Assembly: GCF_025770765.1 (NCBI RefSeq)
Contig: NZ_JANZKY010000001.1
Location: forward strand, 310,001-374,000
Length of the DNA stretch: 64,000 nucleotides
Reading direction: 5' to 3'
Origin: Propionivibrio soli
GTDB lineage: Bacteria; Pseudomonadota; Gammaproteobacteria; Burkholderiales; Rhodocyclaceae
The notes beneath the pieces are model-generated. The model saw only the letters and a list, made by a program, of their open reading frames with translations, was not told the origin of the DNA and searched no databases. The translations under genes were made by a program, and so were the position numbers. Shown here in pieces: positions 39,075 to 47,295 of this stretch. How positions within the stretch are numbered: position 1 is the stretch's first letter; each line of letters starts with the position of its first letter.

Positions 39075-39695
39075 ATGCAGACCGCCGCACACTCACCCGC
39101 GCACGCCCCTTTCGACGGACCGGGCTCCCGGTCCGCCACGCGCGCCATTCATGTAGGTCCGTGCTCGCCGCTTCGTCCGGAGGCCGAGTCGTTCATTCGC
39201 GATATATTTCATCGGCATTACGGAGCGCTGGTCAGCTCCATCGCCCCGAATCTTTTTGTTCTCGAAAAGCATAATGGCATCGCCGCGACGGCAGGTTGGC
39301 GGGGTGCCGATTACGACTCGCTGTTTCTCGAGCGTTACCTCGATGCGCCGATCGAAGCGGCGCTGGAAAACCTGACCGGACAGCGCGTCGAGCGCCGCCA
39401 CATCGTCGAAGCCGGCAATCTCGCCTCCCGACACGCGGGCGGCAGTGTACAGGTGATCATCCAACTCGCACGACACCTCGCCGATCAGGGCTACGAATGG
39501 GTCGTCTTTACAGCCACGCGCCAACTGATCGGCATCTTCACCAAGTTGGGATTGCCGCTTCTGGCGTTGACCAAAGCCGACCCGAGCCGACTCGGCGCGG
39601 AGGCCAGTGAGTGGGGCACGTACTACAAGAGCGAACCGGTCGTCGTCGCCGGACGCATTCGCCTCGCTCTTGAACGCAATGGAGCTGGCGCATGA
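39075..39695 (+). CDS. 'Thermostable hemolysin' family protein (GNAT-like), first gene of an uncharacterised cluster
   Basis: The 206-residue protein matches the T_hemolysin family, named after the Vibrio delta-VPH protein, whose fold is related to GNAT acyltransferases. Typical segments are FIRDIFHRHYGALV, GLPLLALTKADPSRLG and the central VEAGNLASRHAGGSVQVIIQ, followed by YEWVVFTATRQL. There is no signal peptide, so a secreted toxin role is unlikely. The gene overlaps the AMP-ligase gene by four bases (ATGA). Its fold and partners suggest an acyl-transfer or acyl-binding step. No member's chemistry is established to my knowledge. Confidence 0.82.
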   Translation: MQTAAHSPAHAPFDGPGSRSATRAIHVGPCSPLRPEAESFIRDIFHRHYGALVSSIAPNLFVLEKHNGIAATAGWRGADYDSLFLERYLDAPIEAALENLTGQRVERRHIVEAGNLASRHAGGSVQVIIQLARHLADQGYEWVVFTATRQLIGIFTKLGLPLLALTKADPSRLGAEASEWGTYYKSEPVVVAGRIRLALERNGAGA

Positions 39696-41188
39696 ATGGC
39701 CAAGTCCTGTTCGAGGCCCTCGAACGCTACCCCGTAGGCGCAACCGTCTTCTCCAGCGACACGGAGACGTGGAATGCCGTCCGGGTGCAGGCGGAGATCG
39801 CCACGGCAACCGAACGTCTGGCCGGTGTGCGGGTATTGGCAATACTCGCCGACAACTCGCCGGACTGGGCCGTGGCTGACCTTGCCGCCTTGCGCAACGG
39901 CGTCGCCGTCCTGCCGCTACCGACGTTCTTCACGGAATCCCAGCTCGCCCATGCCTTGGAGCAAACCCGAGCCAACACCGTACTGACGGACCAGCCGCAA
40001 CGCATCCTGGCGGCGACACCCGGCTTCCACATCGTCGCTACTCAACGCGGTTTGTATTGGATGCGGCGCGACATCGACGCGGCGGAGCTTCCCGTCGGGA
40101 CGGCGAAGATTTCCTTCACGTCGGGCAGCACCGGCGCACCCAAAGGCGTTTGTCTGTCGGCGGACGGGCTGGTCGACACGGCGCAAGCCCTCAACTCCCG
40201 GCTCGGCCCGCTCGGAATTACCCGGCATCTTTCGGTACTGCCGCTTTCGCTCCTGCTCGAAAACTCTGCCGGCATCTACGCCCCTCTGCTCTGCGGCGCT
40301 CAGGTTCATTTGCCACCGCTGGCGGCAGTCGGCTGGCGTGGCATGGCAGGTTTCGCACCTGACGCTTTGCAGCGTCTTGTCGAGGCGCAGCGACCGGACA
40401 GCCTGATCCTCGTTCCCGAGCTCCTCAAGGCGTGGACACTCTATCTCGCGACGCGCGGGGAACCGGCCCCAGCGGGCCTCAAGTTTGTCGCCGTCGGCGG
40501 TTCGCGCGTCGAGCACGCCGCATTGCTCAAGGCACGGCAACTCGGCATTCCTGCATACCAGGGCTATGGCCTCACCGAATGCGGTTCGGTCGTCAGCCTC
40601 AATACTCCCGGTGACGATGATGCCGGGGTCGGCCGTCCTTTGCCGCATGTACACGTCCACCTACGAAACTCATGTGACGAAGGCGGAGGGGAAATCGAAG
40701 TTGTCTCCCGAGCCTTCCTCGGCTACCTCGGTGATACACCAATTGAAGCTGGCCGGCCCTACGCGACGGGAGACCTGGGTTCGATAGCCGACAACGGCCA
40801 TCTGCATCTCTCCGGCCGGCGCAAGAACCTGCTGATCACGTCATACGGCCGCAACGTGTCGCCCGAGTGGGTCGAGTCGGCCCTCCTGGCGCAACCGGAA
40901 ATCATGCAGGCGGTTGTCGCCGGCGACGGCCATGCCACGCTGTGCGCGATCCTCGTTCCGCTGCCCGGTGTGGCTCTCGACGTAATGAAAGACGCTGTCG
41001 CACGGGCCAATTCCGGCCTCCCGGACTATGCCCGCATCGGCAAGTGGATTACCGCCGCCCCCTTCACGCTGCAGAACGGACTGGCGACCGGCAACGGGCG
41101 CCCGCTCCGCCCTTCGATTATCGAACGTTATGCCGCTGAACTAGCGGCGCTCTATTCCGATGAGGAGAACCCCCATGCCTTTCTATGA
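39692..41188 (+). CDS. AMP-forming acyl-CoA synthetase-like ligase
   Basis: The 498-residue ANL-superfamily enzyme has the ATP-binding loop SFTSGSTGAPKGVCLS at about 141-156, GYGLTECGSVVSLN in the middle, YATGDLGSI and the hinge-region GRRKNLLITSYGRNVSPEWV. It should adenylate a carboxylic acid, then pass it to CoA or a carrier. It is shorter than typical long-chain fatty acyl-CoA synthetases. The C-terminal A10 segment reads NGLATGNGRPLR, and the usual catalytic lysine is not obvious (an arginine stands near that place). It overlaps both neighbours, by 4 bases upstream and 14 downstream, which implies coupled translation. Confidence 0.88.
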   Translation: MNGQVLFEALERYPVGATVFSSDTETWNAVRVQAEIATATERLAGVRVLAILADNSPDWAVADLAALRNGVAVLPLPTFFTESQLAHALEQTRANTVLTDQPQRILAATPGFHIVATQRGLYWMRRDIDAAELPVGTAKISFTSGSTGAPKGVCLSADGLVDTAQALNSRLGPLGITRHLSVLPLSLLLENSAGIYAPLLCGAQVHLPPLAAVGWRGMAGFAPDALQRLVEAQRPDSLILVPELLKAWTLYLATRGEPAPAGLKFVAVGGSRVEHAALLKARQLGIPAYQGYGLTECGSVVSLNTPGDDDAGVGRPLPHVHVHLRNSCDEGGGEIEVVSRAFLGYLGDTPIEAGRPYATGDLGSIADNGHLHLSGRRKNLLITSYGRNVSPEWVESALLAQPEIMQAVVAGDGHATLCAILVPLPGVALDVMKDAVARANSGLPDYARIGKWITAAPFTLQNGLATGNGRPLRPSIIERYAAELAALYSDEENPHAFL

Positions 41189-41840
41189 GCGGCTTGCCGC
41201 CGAGACGCAGGCAGCCCGTGACTACCTGCTTTCCGCCCCGCTGATCCAGGACTGTCTGCACGGCGAGATTCGCAAGGAAAGCTACCTCGCGTTCCTCGGG
41301 CAGGCCTACCACCACGTGCGTCACACGACGCCGCTGCTCATGTCGCTGGGCGGACGCCTGCCCGATCGCCTTGCATGGCTACGCCGTGCCGTCGCCGAAT
41401 ACATCTCCGAGGAAATCGGCCATGAGGAATGGATCCTCAACGATATTGCAGCCGCCGGTGGCGACGCAGACGCAGTGCGCGTGAGCCGTCCCGACCTGCC
41501 TGCCGAACTGATGGTCGCCTATGCCTACGACCTCGTCCATCGGGGCAACCCGGCCGCCTTCTTCGGCATGGTGTTCGTGCTCGAGGGAACGAGCGTGGCG
41601 CTCGCCCTGAACGCGGCGGATCGCATCCAACAAGCGCTCGGCCTCCCCGACTCGGCCTTCTCCTACCTGCGTTCGCACGGCACGCTCGACCAGGAGCACA
41701 CACGGCACCTCGCCGACCTGCTCGAAAAGATGACGCCCGACGATCAGGCCGACGTGCTGCGCGCCGCCCGCGTCTTTTTCAAGCTCTACGGCGACATTTT
41801 CCGTGCGTTGCCGACCGTTCGGGAACTGCGATGCAACTAA
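41175..41840 (+). CDS. Heme-oxygenase-like diiron oxidase-type protein (TenA/PqqC superfamily)
   Basis: The 221-residue all-helical protein belongs to the TenA-like superfamily but lacks the central catalytic cysteine of thiaminase II. It carries a ligand set like heme-oxygenase-like diiron oxidases (HDOs, such as UndA or BesC): E80-x2-H83, E137, then H168-x3-D172-x2-H175. HDOs use iron and oxygen to oxidise fatty or amino acids. GAGGAG precedes the ATG inside the end of the ligase gene. The position after an acyl-activating ligase suggests it oxidises the same acid or its thioester. The metal site is visible; substrate and reaction are inference. Confidence 0.8.
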   Translation: MPFYERLAAETQAARDYLLSAPLIQDCLHGEIRKESYLAFLGQAYHHVRHTTPLLMSLGGRLPDRLAWLRRAVAEYISEEIGHEEWILNDIAAAGGDADAVRVSRPDLPAELMVAYAYDLVHRGNPAAFFGMVFVLEGTSVALALNAADRIQQALGLPDSAFSYLRSHGTLDQEHTRHLADLLEKMTPDDQADVLRAARVFFKLYGDIFRALPTVRELRCN

Positions 41841-42628
41841 CCCATGCACGCATTCTGCTAACCGGCGCCAGCGGCGGCTTGGGTTACGAGCTTGCCCGCC
41901 AGTTGTCCGGAGCCGGCGCCGCCCTGCTGCTGGCCGGACGCGAGCCGGCCAAGCTGGCCGAGCTGCGCGCCCTGCTCACCGCCCAAGGCGGCGAGGTAAC
42001 GACAATTTGCGCCGACCTGACCCGTGCGGAAGGCGTCGCCGTCATCGCGCGGGCGGCACAGGACTTTCGTGTCAACGTACTGGTCAACAATGCCGGCGCA
42101 AGCGCCTTCGGACTCTTCGAAAACCAGGAGTGGCCAACCATCGAGCGCGTCCTCGCGACAAGCCTGGAGGCGCCGATACACCTGACGCACGCACTCGTTC
42201 CCTGGCTCCGCGCGCAGCCGCAAGCTGCCATCGTAAATATCGGATCGATGTTCGGCTCGTTGCCGTTTCCGGGCTTCGCCGCCTACTCAGCGGCCAAAGC
42301 CGGGCTGCGCGCCTTTTCCCAGGCGTTGCGCCGCGAGCTCTCCGATTCGTTGGTGAGTGTGGTGCATATTTCGCCACGGGCAATCGACACGCCGATGAAC
42401 AGCGGCGCCGTCAACGCGCTCAACGCGGCACTCGATACGCACAGCGATCAGCCGAGCGAAGTTGCCCGAGAAATCGTCGCCGCCCTTGCTCGCAACGAAG
42501 TCGAGCGTCACATCGGTTTTCCCGAACGACTGTTCGCGTGGGTCAACGGCCTGGCGCCACAGGTCATCGATCGTGCCCTCGCCGGCAAGCTGCCGACGAT
42601 CAAGCAGCACGCCGCGCGCCCGCACTGA
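41831..42628 (+). CDS. Short-chain dehydrogenase/reductase
   Basis: The 265-residue classical SDR has the cofactor motif TGASGGLG at about 11-18, the structural NNAG and the catalytic serine (NIGSMFGSL) and YSAAK (YxxxK). The arginine in LAGREP after the second strand suggests NADP preference. It overlaps the HDO-like gene by ten bases and is the last of four coupled genes. It likely oxidises or reduces an alcohol/ketone intermediate of the cluster's pathway. The C-terminus (LFAWVNGLAPQVIDRALA) is amphipathic, as in membrane-touching lipid reductases. Confidence 0.9.
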   Translation: MQLTHARILLTGASGGLGYELARQLSGAGAALLLAGREPAKLAELRALLTAQGGEVTTICADLTRAEGVAVIARAAQDFRVNVLVNNAGASAFGLFENQEWPTIERVLATSLEAPIHLTHALVPWLRAQPQAAIVNIGSMFGSLPFPGFAAYSAAKAGLRAFSQALRRELSDSLVSVVHISPRAIDTPMNSGAVNALNAALDTHSDQPSEVAREIVAALARNEVERHIGFPERLFAWVNGLAPQVIDRALAGKLPTIKQHAARPH

Positions 42629-42692
42629 ATACTCGCCGCGAGGCCGTCCTCGCCGGCACCAATCATTTGATTTTGTCTTGAAAGGAATTCGC

Positions 42693-43343
42693 ATGCACGC
42701 TGTTTCGAAACTCCTTGCTACCGCCACGCTGGCTCTCATTCTTGGTGGCCATGCCTTCGCACAAAACGGAGAGGATTCGGTCCGCGCCATCCAAACGAAA
42801 TGGGCGGAGATCAAGTACAAGACACCGGAAAAACAGCAGGCCGAGCAGTACCACGCTTTGGCACAGGAAGCGCGCAAGGCCGCCGAGTCCCACCCCGGAA
42901 CGGCGGAACCGTTGGTTTGGGAAGGCATCGTGCTATCCAGCGAAGCCGGCGTGCGCTCCGGCTTGGGCGCACTTTCCCTGGCCAAGGAAGCCCGCCAGCG
43001 TCTGGACGAAGCAGTGAAGATCAACGGCGAGGCGCTGAACGGTTCCGCCTACACCAGTCTGGCCACACTCTACGCCAAGGTTCCCGGGTGGCCGCTCGGG
43101 TTCGGCGACAAGGGCAAGGCCGAGGAGTACTTCAAGAAGTCGCTGGCGGTCAATCCCGATGGTATTGACCCGAATTTCTTTTACGGCGAGTATTTGATGG
43201 ATAACGACCGGCCGGCGGACGCTCGCCGGCACCTCGAAACGGCGCTCAAGGCGCCCGCGCGCCCGGGCCGGGAACTCGCCGACAGCGGCCGTAAGCAGGA
43301 GATCAAGGCGCTGCTCGACAAACTCGAAAAGGAAGCGAAATAA
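42693..43343 (+). CDS. Exported TPR-like protein
   Basis: The 216-residue protein has a signal peptide (1-23, ending GHAFA). The mature part is helical with TPR-like units (AEQYHALAQEARKAAESHPG, LGALSLAKEARQRLDEAVKI, KAEEYFKKSLAVNPDGIDP, ADARRHLETALKAP). It is probably a periplasmic binding or scaffold protein. AAAGGAA lies before the ATG. It sits 64 bases after the SDR gene, and its stop directly abuts the GTG start of the response-regulator gene. It may link the enzyme cluster and the two-component system, for instance as an accessory to sensing. Confidence 0.8.
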   Translation: MHAVSKLLATATLALILGGHAFAQNGEDSVRAIQTKWAEIKYKTPEKQQAEQYHALAQEARKAAESHPGTAEPLVWEGIVLSSEAGVRSGLGALSLAKEARQRLDEAVKINGEALNGSAYTSLATLYAKVPGWPLGFGDKGKAEEYFKKSLAVNPDGIDPNFFYGEYLMDNDRPADARRHLETALKAPARPGRELADSGRKQEIKALLDKLEKEAK

Positions 43344-44006
43344 GTGCGTGTGCTGCTCGTTGAAGACGACCCTCTGCTTGGAGACGGAATCAATGCGGGG
43401 CTGAAACTCGCCGACTATGCCGTCGATTGGGTTCGCGACGGGGAGGCGGCCAACCTCGCGCTGCTCGATCACGAATACGATGCCTGTGTACTCGATTTGG
43501 GACTACCGCGGCGCGACGGACTGTCGGTGCTCAAGGAGCTTCGCGGACGCGGCAGCCGTCTGCCGGTCCTCATTTTGACGGCGCGAGATACCAGCACTGA
43601 CAAAATCTCCGGGCTCGACGCGGGCGCGGACGACTACCTAACCAAGCCTTTCGACTTGCCCGAGATGCTGGCCCGTTTGCGCGCCATCGTGCGCCGTGCC
43701 ACCGGCGAGGCCCGGCCGACGCTGGAACATGCCGGCGTCGTTCTCGAGCCAGCGGCGAAAACTGTGACGTTCAAGGGCCAGCCTGCCACCTTGTCGGCAC
43801 GCGAGTTCGCGCTCCTGCACGATCTGATGCGCTACAAGAATCAGATCCGCACTCGCGCGCAGCTCGAAGAGAGCCTGTACGCCTGGGGCGAGGAAACCGG
43901 AAGCAACACGGTGGAAGTCTACATTCACCACCTGCGCAAGAAGTTCGGTGCCGATTTCATCAAGACCATCCGCGGCCTCGGCTACCAACTCGGCGACACG
44001 CCGTGA
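43344..44006 (+). CDS. OmpR/QseB-type response regulator
   Basis: The 220-residue regulator has a receiver domain (LLVEDDPLLGDGINAGL, acceptor aspartate in CVLDLGLPRRDGL, lysine in DDYLTKPFDLPEM) and a winged-helix domain (LSAREFALLHDLMRYKN, VEVYIHHLRKKFG, IKTIRGLGYQL). It starts with GTG right after the TPR-like gene and overlaps the kinase gene by four bases. It is closest to the QseB/PmrA/TctD group. The target may be the upstream lipid-like cluster. Confidence 0.92.
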   Translation: MRVLLVEDDPLLGDGINAGLKLADYAVDWVRDGEAANLALLDHEYDACVLDLGLPRRDGLSVLKELRGRGSRLPVLILTARDTSTDKISGLDAGADDYLTKPFDLPEMLARLRAIVRRATGEARPTLEHAGVVLEPAAKTVTFKGQPATLSAREFALLHDLMRYKNQIRTRAQLEESLYAWGEETGSNTVEVYIHHLRKKFGADFIKTIRGLGYQLGDTP

Positions 44007-45424
44007 TTTGCTGCCTCGATAGCGGACCGGTTGTTTCGCTGCGCCGGCGGCTGCTCACCCTCGTCTCGGTATCGTCCGTGCTCATCCTCTGCGTGGCAGC
44101 TACGCTGAGTTACCGGCAGGCGCGCCACGACGTCCAGGAACTGATGGACAGCCAGATCGCCGGAACCGCGCGCTTGATGCTCGCGCAAGTCCAGCATGGG
44201 CCGGAACACCTCGCCGATCTGCCGAACCTGATCGCCAACCAACGCGGCTTGGCGGCACACAGTCGGCTCGCACTGGAATACACGATCGCCGACGCATCAG
44301 GCAAGGCGCTGGTGCGTTCGTCAGAAGCACCTGAACTGTCGCGCAAGGGCAAGCTCGGTTTTTCCACGAGCAACGCGGGGGGCATCGGCTGGCGCAACGT
44401 CGTCCTCGAAACCAGCGACGGGACCCATCGCATCCAGGTCAGCCAGTCACTTCGCGCTCGCGACAAGGAGGCCTTCGAAATCGCGAAGAAGACGGTCACG
44501 CCGCTCGGTTTATTTTTCCCGGTTTTTCTCCTTGCCATCTATGTCTCTGTCCGCAGAGGACTGAAACCGCTCGACGACCTCGCTGCCGACGTTTCGCAAC
44601 GTACGCCGGAAAACCTCGCGCCGCTGGCGAATGCGACGGCGCCGCGTGAAGCGCAACCGCTTGTTGCGGCGCTCAATCGGCTGCTGTTCCGACTTGCCGG
44701 TTCGCTGGAAAACGAGCGGCGCTTCACGTCGGATGCCGCCCACGAATTGCGGACGCCATTGGCGGCTGTGCGTATCCAGACCCAAGTCGCTCTGCTCAGC
44801 GAAGATGCCGAGAAGAGGCGGCACGCACTGACGCAGACGCTAAAGGGCATCGACCGCGCCACCCGGGTGGTCGAGCAGATGTTGCGCCTGGCGCGCCTCG
44901 AACCGCTTGCCGGGATTACCCATGCGCAACCCGTCGACTTGGCTGAGTTGGCACGCGAAGTCGCTGCGGCGGTACTCGACAGCGCGCCCGACAGCGTCAT
45001 CGCGCTCTCGGTGGACGAAGAGACGCCGACGATAGACGGCGACGCCGAACTCCTCGGCGTCGCGCTGCGGAATCTGATCGACAACGCCGTCCGTTACTCG
45101 CCTCCGGCCAGCACCGTGGCCGTCAGTCTGCGCTGTAAGGACGGAGACATTCGGCTGTCGGTATGCGACCGCGGCCCTGGCGTCGCGGACGATGAATTGC
45201 CGCGCCTCGTCGAGCGTTTCTATCGCGGCCCAGCGGTAAGCGCCGAGGGAAGCGGATTGGGCTTGACGATCGTGCAGCGCATCGCGGAGCTGCACGGCGC
45301 GACGCTGGAACTGGCCAACCGTGAAGGCGGCGGTCTCGACGCCACGCTCCGTTGGCCCGCACGCCGCTCCGGCGGAGCGCTTGACCCCCGGGCGTCGGCG
45401 GCCTCGGCCACGATCGCCGGCTAA
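44003..45424 (+). CDS. QseC/TctE-type sensor histidine kinase
   Basis: The 473-residue kinase has two membrane helices (about 15-34 and 168-185) around a periplasmic loop of about 130 residues, a HAMP-like region, HisKA with the histidine in SDAAHELRTPLAAVRIQ, and HATPase (NLIDNAVRYSPPAS, DRGPGVADDEL, GSGLGLTIVQRIAELHGA). It overlaps its regulator by four bases. The periplasmic loop resembles 2CSK_N-type sensors, whose ligands include tricarboxylates and metals. The signal here is unknown. Confidence 0.92.
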   Translation: MICCLDSGPVVSLRRRLLTLVSVSSVLILCVAATLSYRQARHDVQELMDSQIAGTARLMLAQVQHGPEHLADLPNLIANQRGLAAHSRLALEYTIADASGKALVRSSEAPELSRKGKLGFSTSNAGGIGWRNVVLETSDGTHRIQVSQSLRARDKEAFEIAKKTVTPLGLFFPVFLLAIYVSVRRGLKPLDDLAADVSQRTPENLAPLANATAPREAQPLVAALNRLLFRLAGSLENERRFTSDAAHELRTPLAAVRIQTQVALLSEDAEKRRHALTQTLKGIDRATRVVEQMLRLARLEPLAGITHAQPVDLAELAREVAAAVLDSAPDSVIALSVDEETPTIDGDAELLGVALRNLIDNAVRYSPPASTVAVSLRCKDGDIRLSVCDRGPGVADDELPRLVERFYRGPAVSAEGSGLGLTIVQRIAELHGATLELANREGGGLDATLRWPARRSGGALDPRASAASATIAG

Positions 45425-45510
45425 GTCGCTGCCGAGGATCGCTAGGTACCTGCCCGCTCGATTGGGCATCCCCCGTGCGCCCCACACGGCCGTGCTCCGA
45501 TAAGACGCTT

Positions 45511-45550
45511 GCCGCGGGGGTGGTTTCCCGCGGCCTTTCGTTCTCTTTTC
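45511..45550 (+). terminator. Intrinsic terminator after the two-component system
   Basis: GCCGCGGG (45511-45518) pairs perfectly with CCCGCGGC (45527-45534), followed by a pyrimidine tract rich in T (CTTTCGTTCTCTTTTCTTT). It ends the cluster 87 bases after the kinase stop and may also serve the convergent chemoreceptor. Confidence 0.85.
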
Positions 45551-45572
45551 TTTGCCGAGTCAGGTCGGTCGC

Positions 45573-47183
45573 CTAGACCTTATACACCGCCAGGGCCTGG
45601 GCAATCTCGCGGCTCATCTCGCTCATGCGATGCACGGCCTGGGCGGTGCTCTCGGCCGCCGCGGTGTTGCGCTCGGTCATCTGGGCGATCTGTTCGATGC
45701 GCTGGGAGATGGAGGTGCTGGCGGCACTCTGTTCGCGCACGGCTTCGCTGATCTCTTCGACGGCACCGACGACGGAGTTGGAGCCTTCTTTGATGCTTTG
45801 GATGGATTCGCCGGCGCGTTGGGCGTTCTCGACGCCGACGTCGACTTCGCGTACGGCGGCGACCATGCTGTCGACGGCTTGTTTGGCGCTGCCTTGCATC
45901 TGTTGCAGGAGGGTGGAGATCTCTTGCGTGGATTTGGAGGTGCGTTCGGCGAGTTTGCGTACTTCGTCGGCGACGACGGCGAAGCCGCGCCCTTGTTCGC
46001 CAGCGCGGGCGGCTTCGATGGCGGCGTTGAGGGCGAGGAGGTTGGTCTGGTCGGCGATCTCTTTGATGATGTTGGCGACGGAGGAGATGCTTTCGCTGTC
46101 GTTGCGCAGGGCTTCGATGCGGCCGGAGGCTTCGCGTACGGAGTCGGAGATGGTCTGGATGCCGTGGACGGTGGAGAAGATGACGTCGGCGCCTTGGTCG
46201 GCTTTGTCGCGGGAGGCCTGGGTGTTGTGGCTGGCGTCCTGGGCCTGGTTGGCGACCATGGAGATGCTGACGGTGAGTTCTTCGATGGCGGCGGCCATGC
46301 CGGAGGAGGCGTCGCTCTGGGCCTGGGAGTTTTCGGCGATTTCGCTGGAGGTGGTGTTGACTTCGTCGGTGATGGCGGCCATGCGGGCGGCGGCGGCCTG
46401 GACTTCGCTGAAGCTGGCGCGCAGGCGGACGAGGAGTTCGTTGTAGGCGTGCAAGGTACGGCCGACTTCGTCGTTGGAGGTGACGGCAATGGTGTCGCGG
46501 AAGTCGAGTTCGTTGGCGGTGCGGGTGATGGCGCGTTGCATGGCGCCGAGCGGGCCGGTGATGGAGCGGCCGAAGAAGAAGCCCATGACGCCGATGACGG
46601 CGACGCCGAGTACGGCCGCGGAGAGGGTGATGGCCAGGGTGCGCGTGAAGGCCGATTCGGCGGAGGCGGCCACGGCGTTGACGTTGTTGATGTGGATTTC
46701 GACCAGCTTGTCGAAGGAAGCGGCCAGTCGCTGATGCAGCGGCCCGATGTCGCTCTGCACCATCATCATCGCCATCTCGTTACTCTGCGCGGCGAGTTCG
46801 CTGATCTGTTTTACGCGCGTGACGAAAGCGCCCAAACTGAGCTTCGTTTCCTGCAGCGCCTTCTCCTCTTCCGGATTCTTCTCGCGTTCCGAGTATTCCT
46901 TGATCTGCTTGAGCAGCTTCTGGTAGATCGCCGCCATCTCCTTATCCAGAGCCGCTCCCTTGTCGGGTTCGGCAGTGGCCGCCCGGTTATAGAGCAGCGG
47001 CACCGACGACAAGTAATCTGCCCGCATCCCGCTGACCAGCATCAACGCCGGCACGGTGTCTTCGGCGGTTTCCACCATGCTCAAGTTGACGACCCGTACG
47101 CCATACAGGCCGAAGAACGAAACCGCCGCACACGTCGCCATCGCGAAGCCGACGAGCATTCCGAGCTTTCTGCTGATCAACAC
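45573..47183 (-). CDS. Methyl-accepting chemotaxis protein with four-helix-bundle sensor
   Basis: The 536-residue receptor has a membrane helix at about 8-30, a 4HB_MCP-like periplasmic helical domain (about 35-185), a second helix (about 188-208), HAMP and a full signalling domain with [18 protein letters not shown]. It starts with GTG; AGGGGG sits about 8 bases upstream. No CheR pentapeptide is present. Codon use is odd: from about 46720 down to the 3' end nearly every third base is C on the coding strand (GCC, ACC, ATC, GTC), while the first part looks like the neighbours. That leaves a long chance open frame on the other strand. Confidence 0.93.
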   Translation of the reverse strand: MLISRKLGMLVGFAMATCAAVSFFGLYGVRVVNLSMVETAEDTVPALMLVSGMRADYLSSVPLLYNRAATAEPDKGAALDKEMAAIYQKLLKQIKEYSEREKNPEEEKALQETKLSLGAFVTRVKQISELAAQSNEMAMMMVQSDIGPLHQRLAASFDKLVEIHINNVNAVAASAESAFTRTLAITLSAAVLGVAVIGVMGFFFGRSITGPLGAMQRAITRTANELDFRDTIAVTSNDEVGRTLHAYNELLVRLRASFSEVQAAAARMAAITDEVNTTSSEIAENSQAQSDASSGMAAAIEELTVSISMVANQAQDASHNTQASRDKADQGADVIFSTVHGIQTISDSVREASGRIEALRNDSESISSVANIIKEIADQTNLLALNAAIEAARAGEQGRGFAVVADEVRKLAERTSKSTQEISTLLQQMQGSAKQAVDSMVAAVREVDVGVENAQRAGESIQSIKEGSNSVVGAVEEISEAVREQSAASTSISQRIEQIAQMTERNTAAAESTAQAVHRMSEMSREIAQALAVYKV

Positions 47184-47295
47184 TTTGCGTTCCCCCTGAC
47201 GTTATTGATTTTGAGCAAAACGACGACGCACGGCCGCGCCTCACCGCTGCCCGTCGCGTTGTGAAATCGTTCGTATTGACGGCGCAACAGCGTCG

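Noticed and set aside
39075-39695. A secreted hemolysin toxin
   Set aside because: The family name suggests this, but there is no signal peptide and the gene is coupled to three metabolic enzymes. A GNAT-like enzyme role is more likely.
41175-41840. Thiaminase II (TenA) working with thiC
   Set aside because: The catalytic cysteine is absent, the diiron ligand set is present and the neighbours are not thiamine genes.
45552-47264. A 570-codon open frame on the + strand opposite the second chemoreceptor
   Set aside because: Its product is a low-complexity Gly/Asp/Ala/Val string with no domain. It is caused by the C-ending codons of the chemoreceptor on the other strand.
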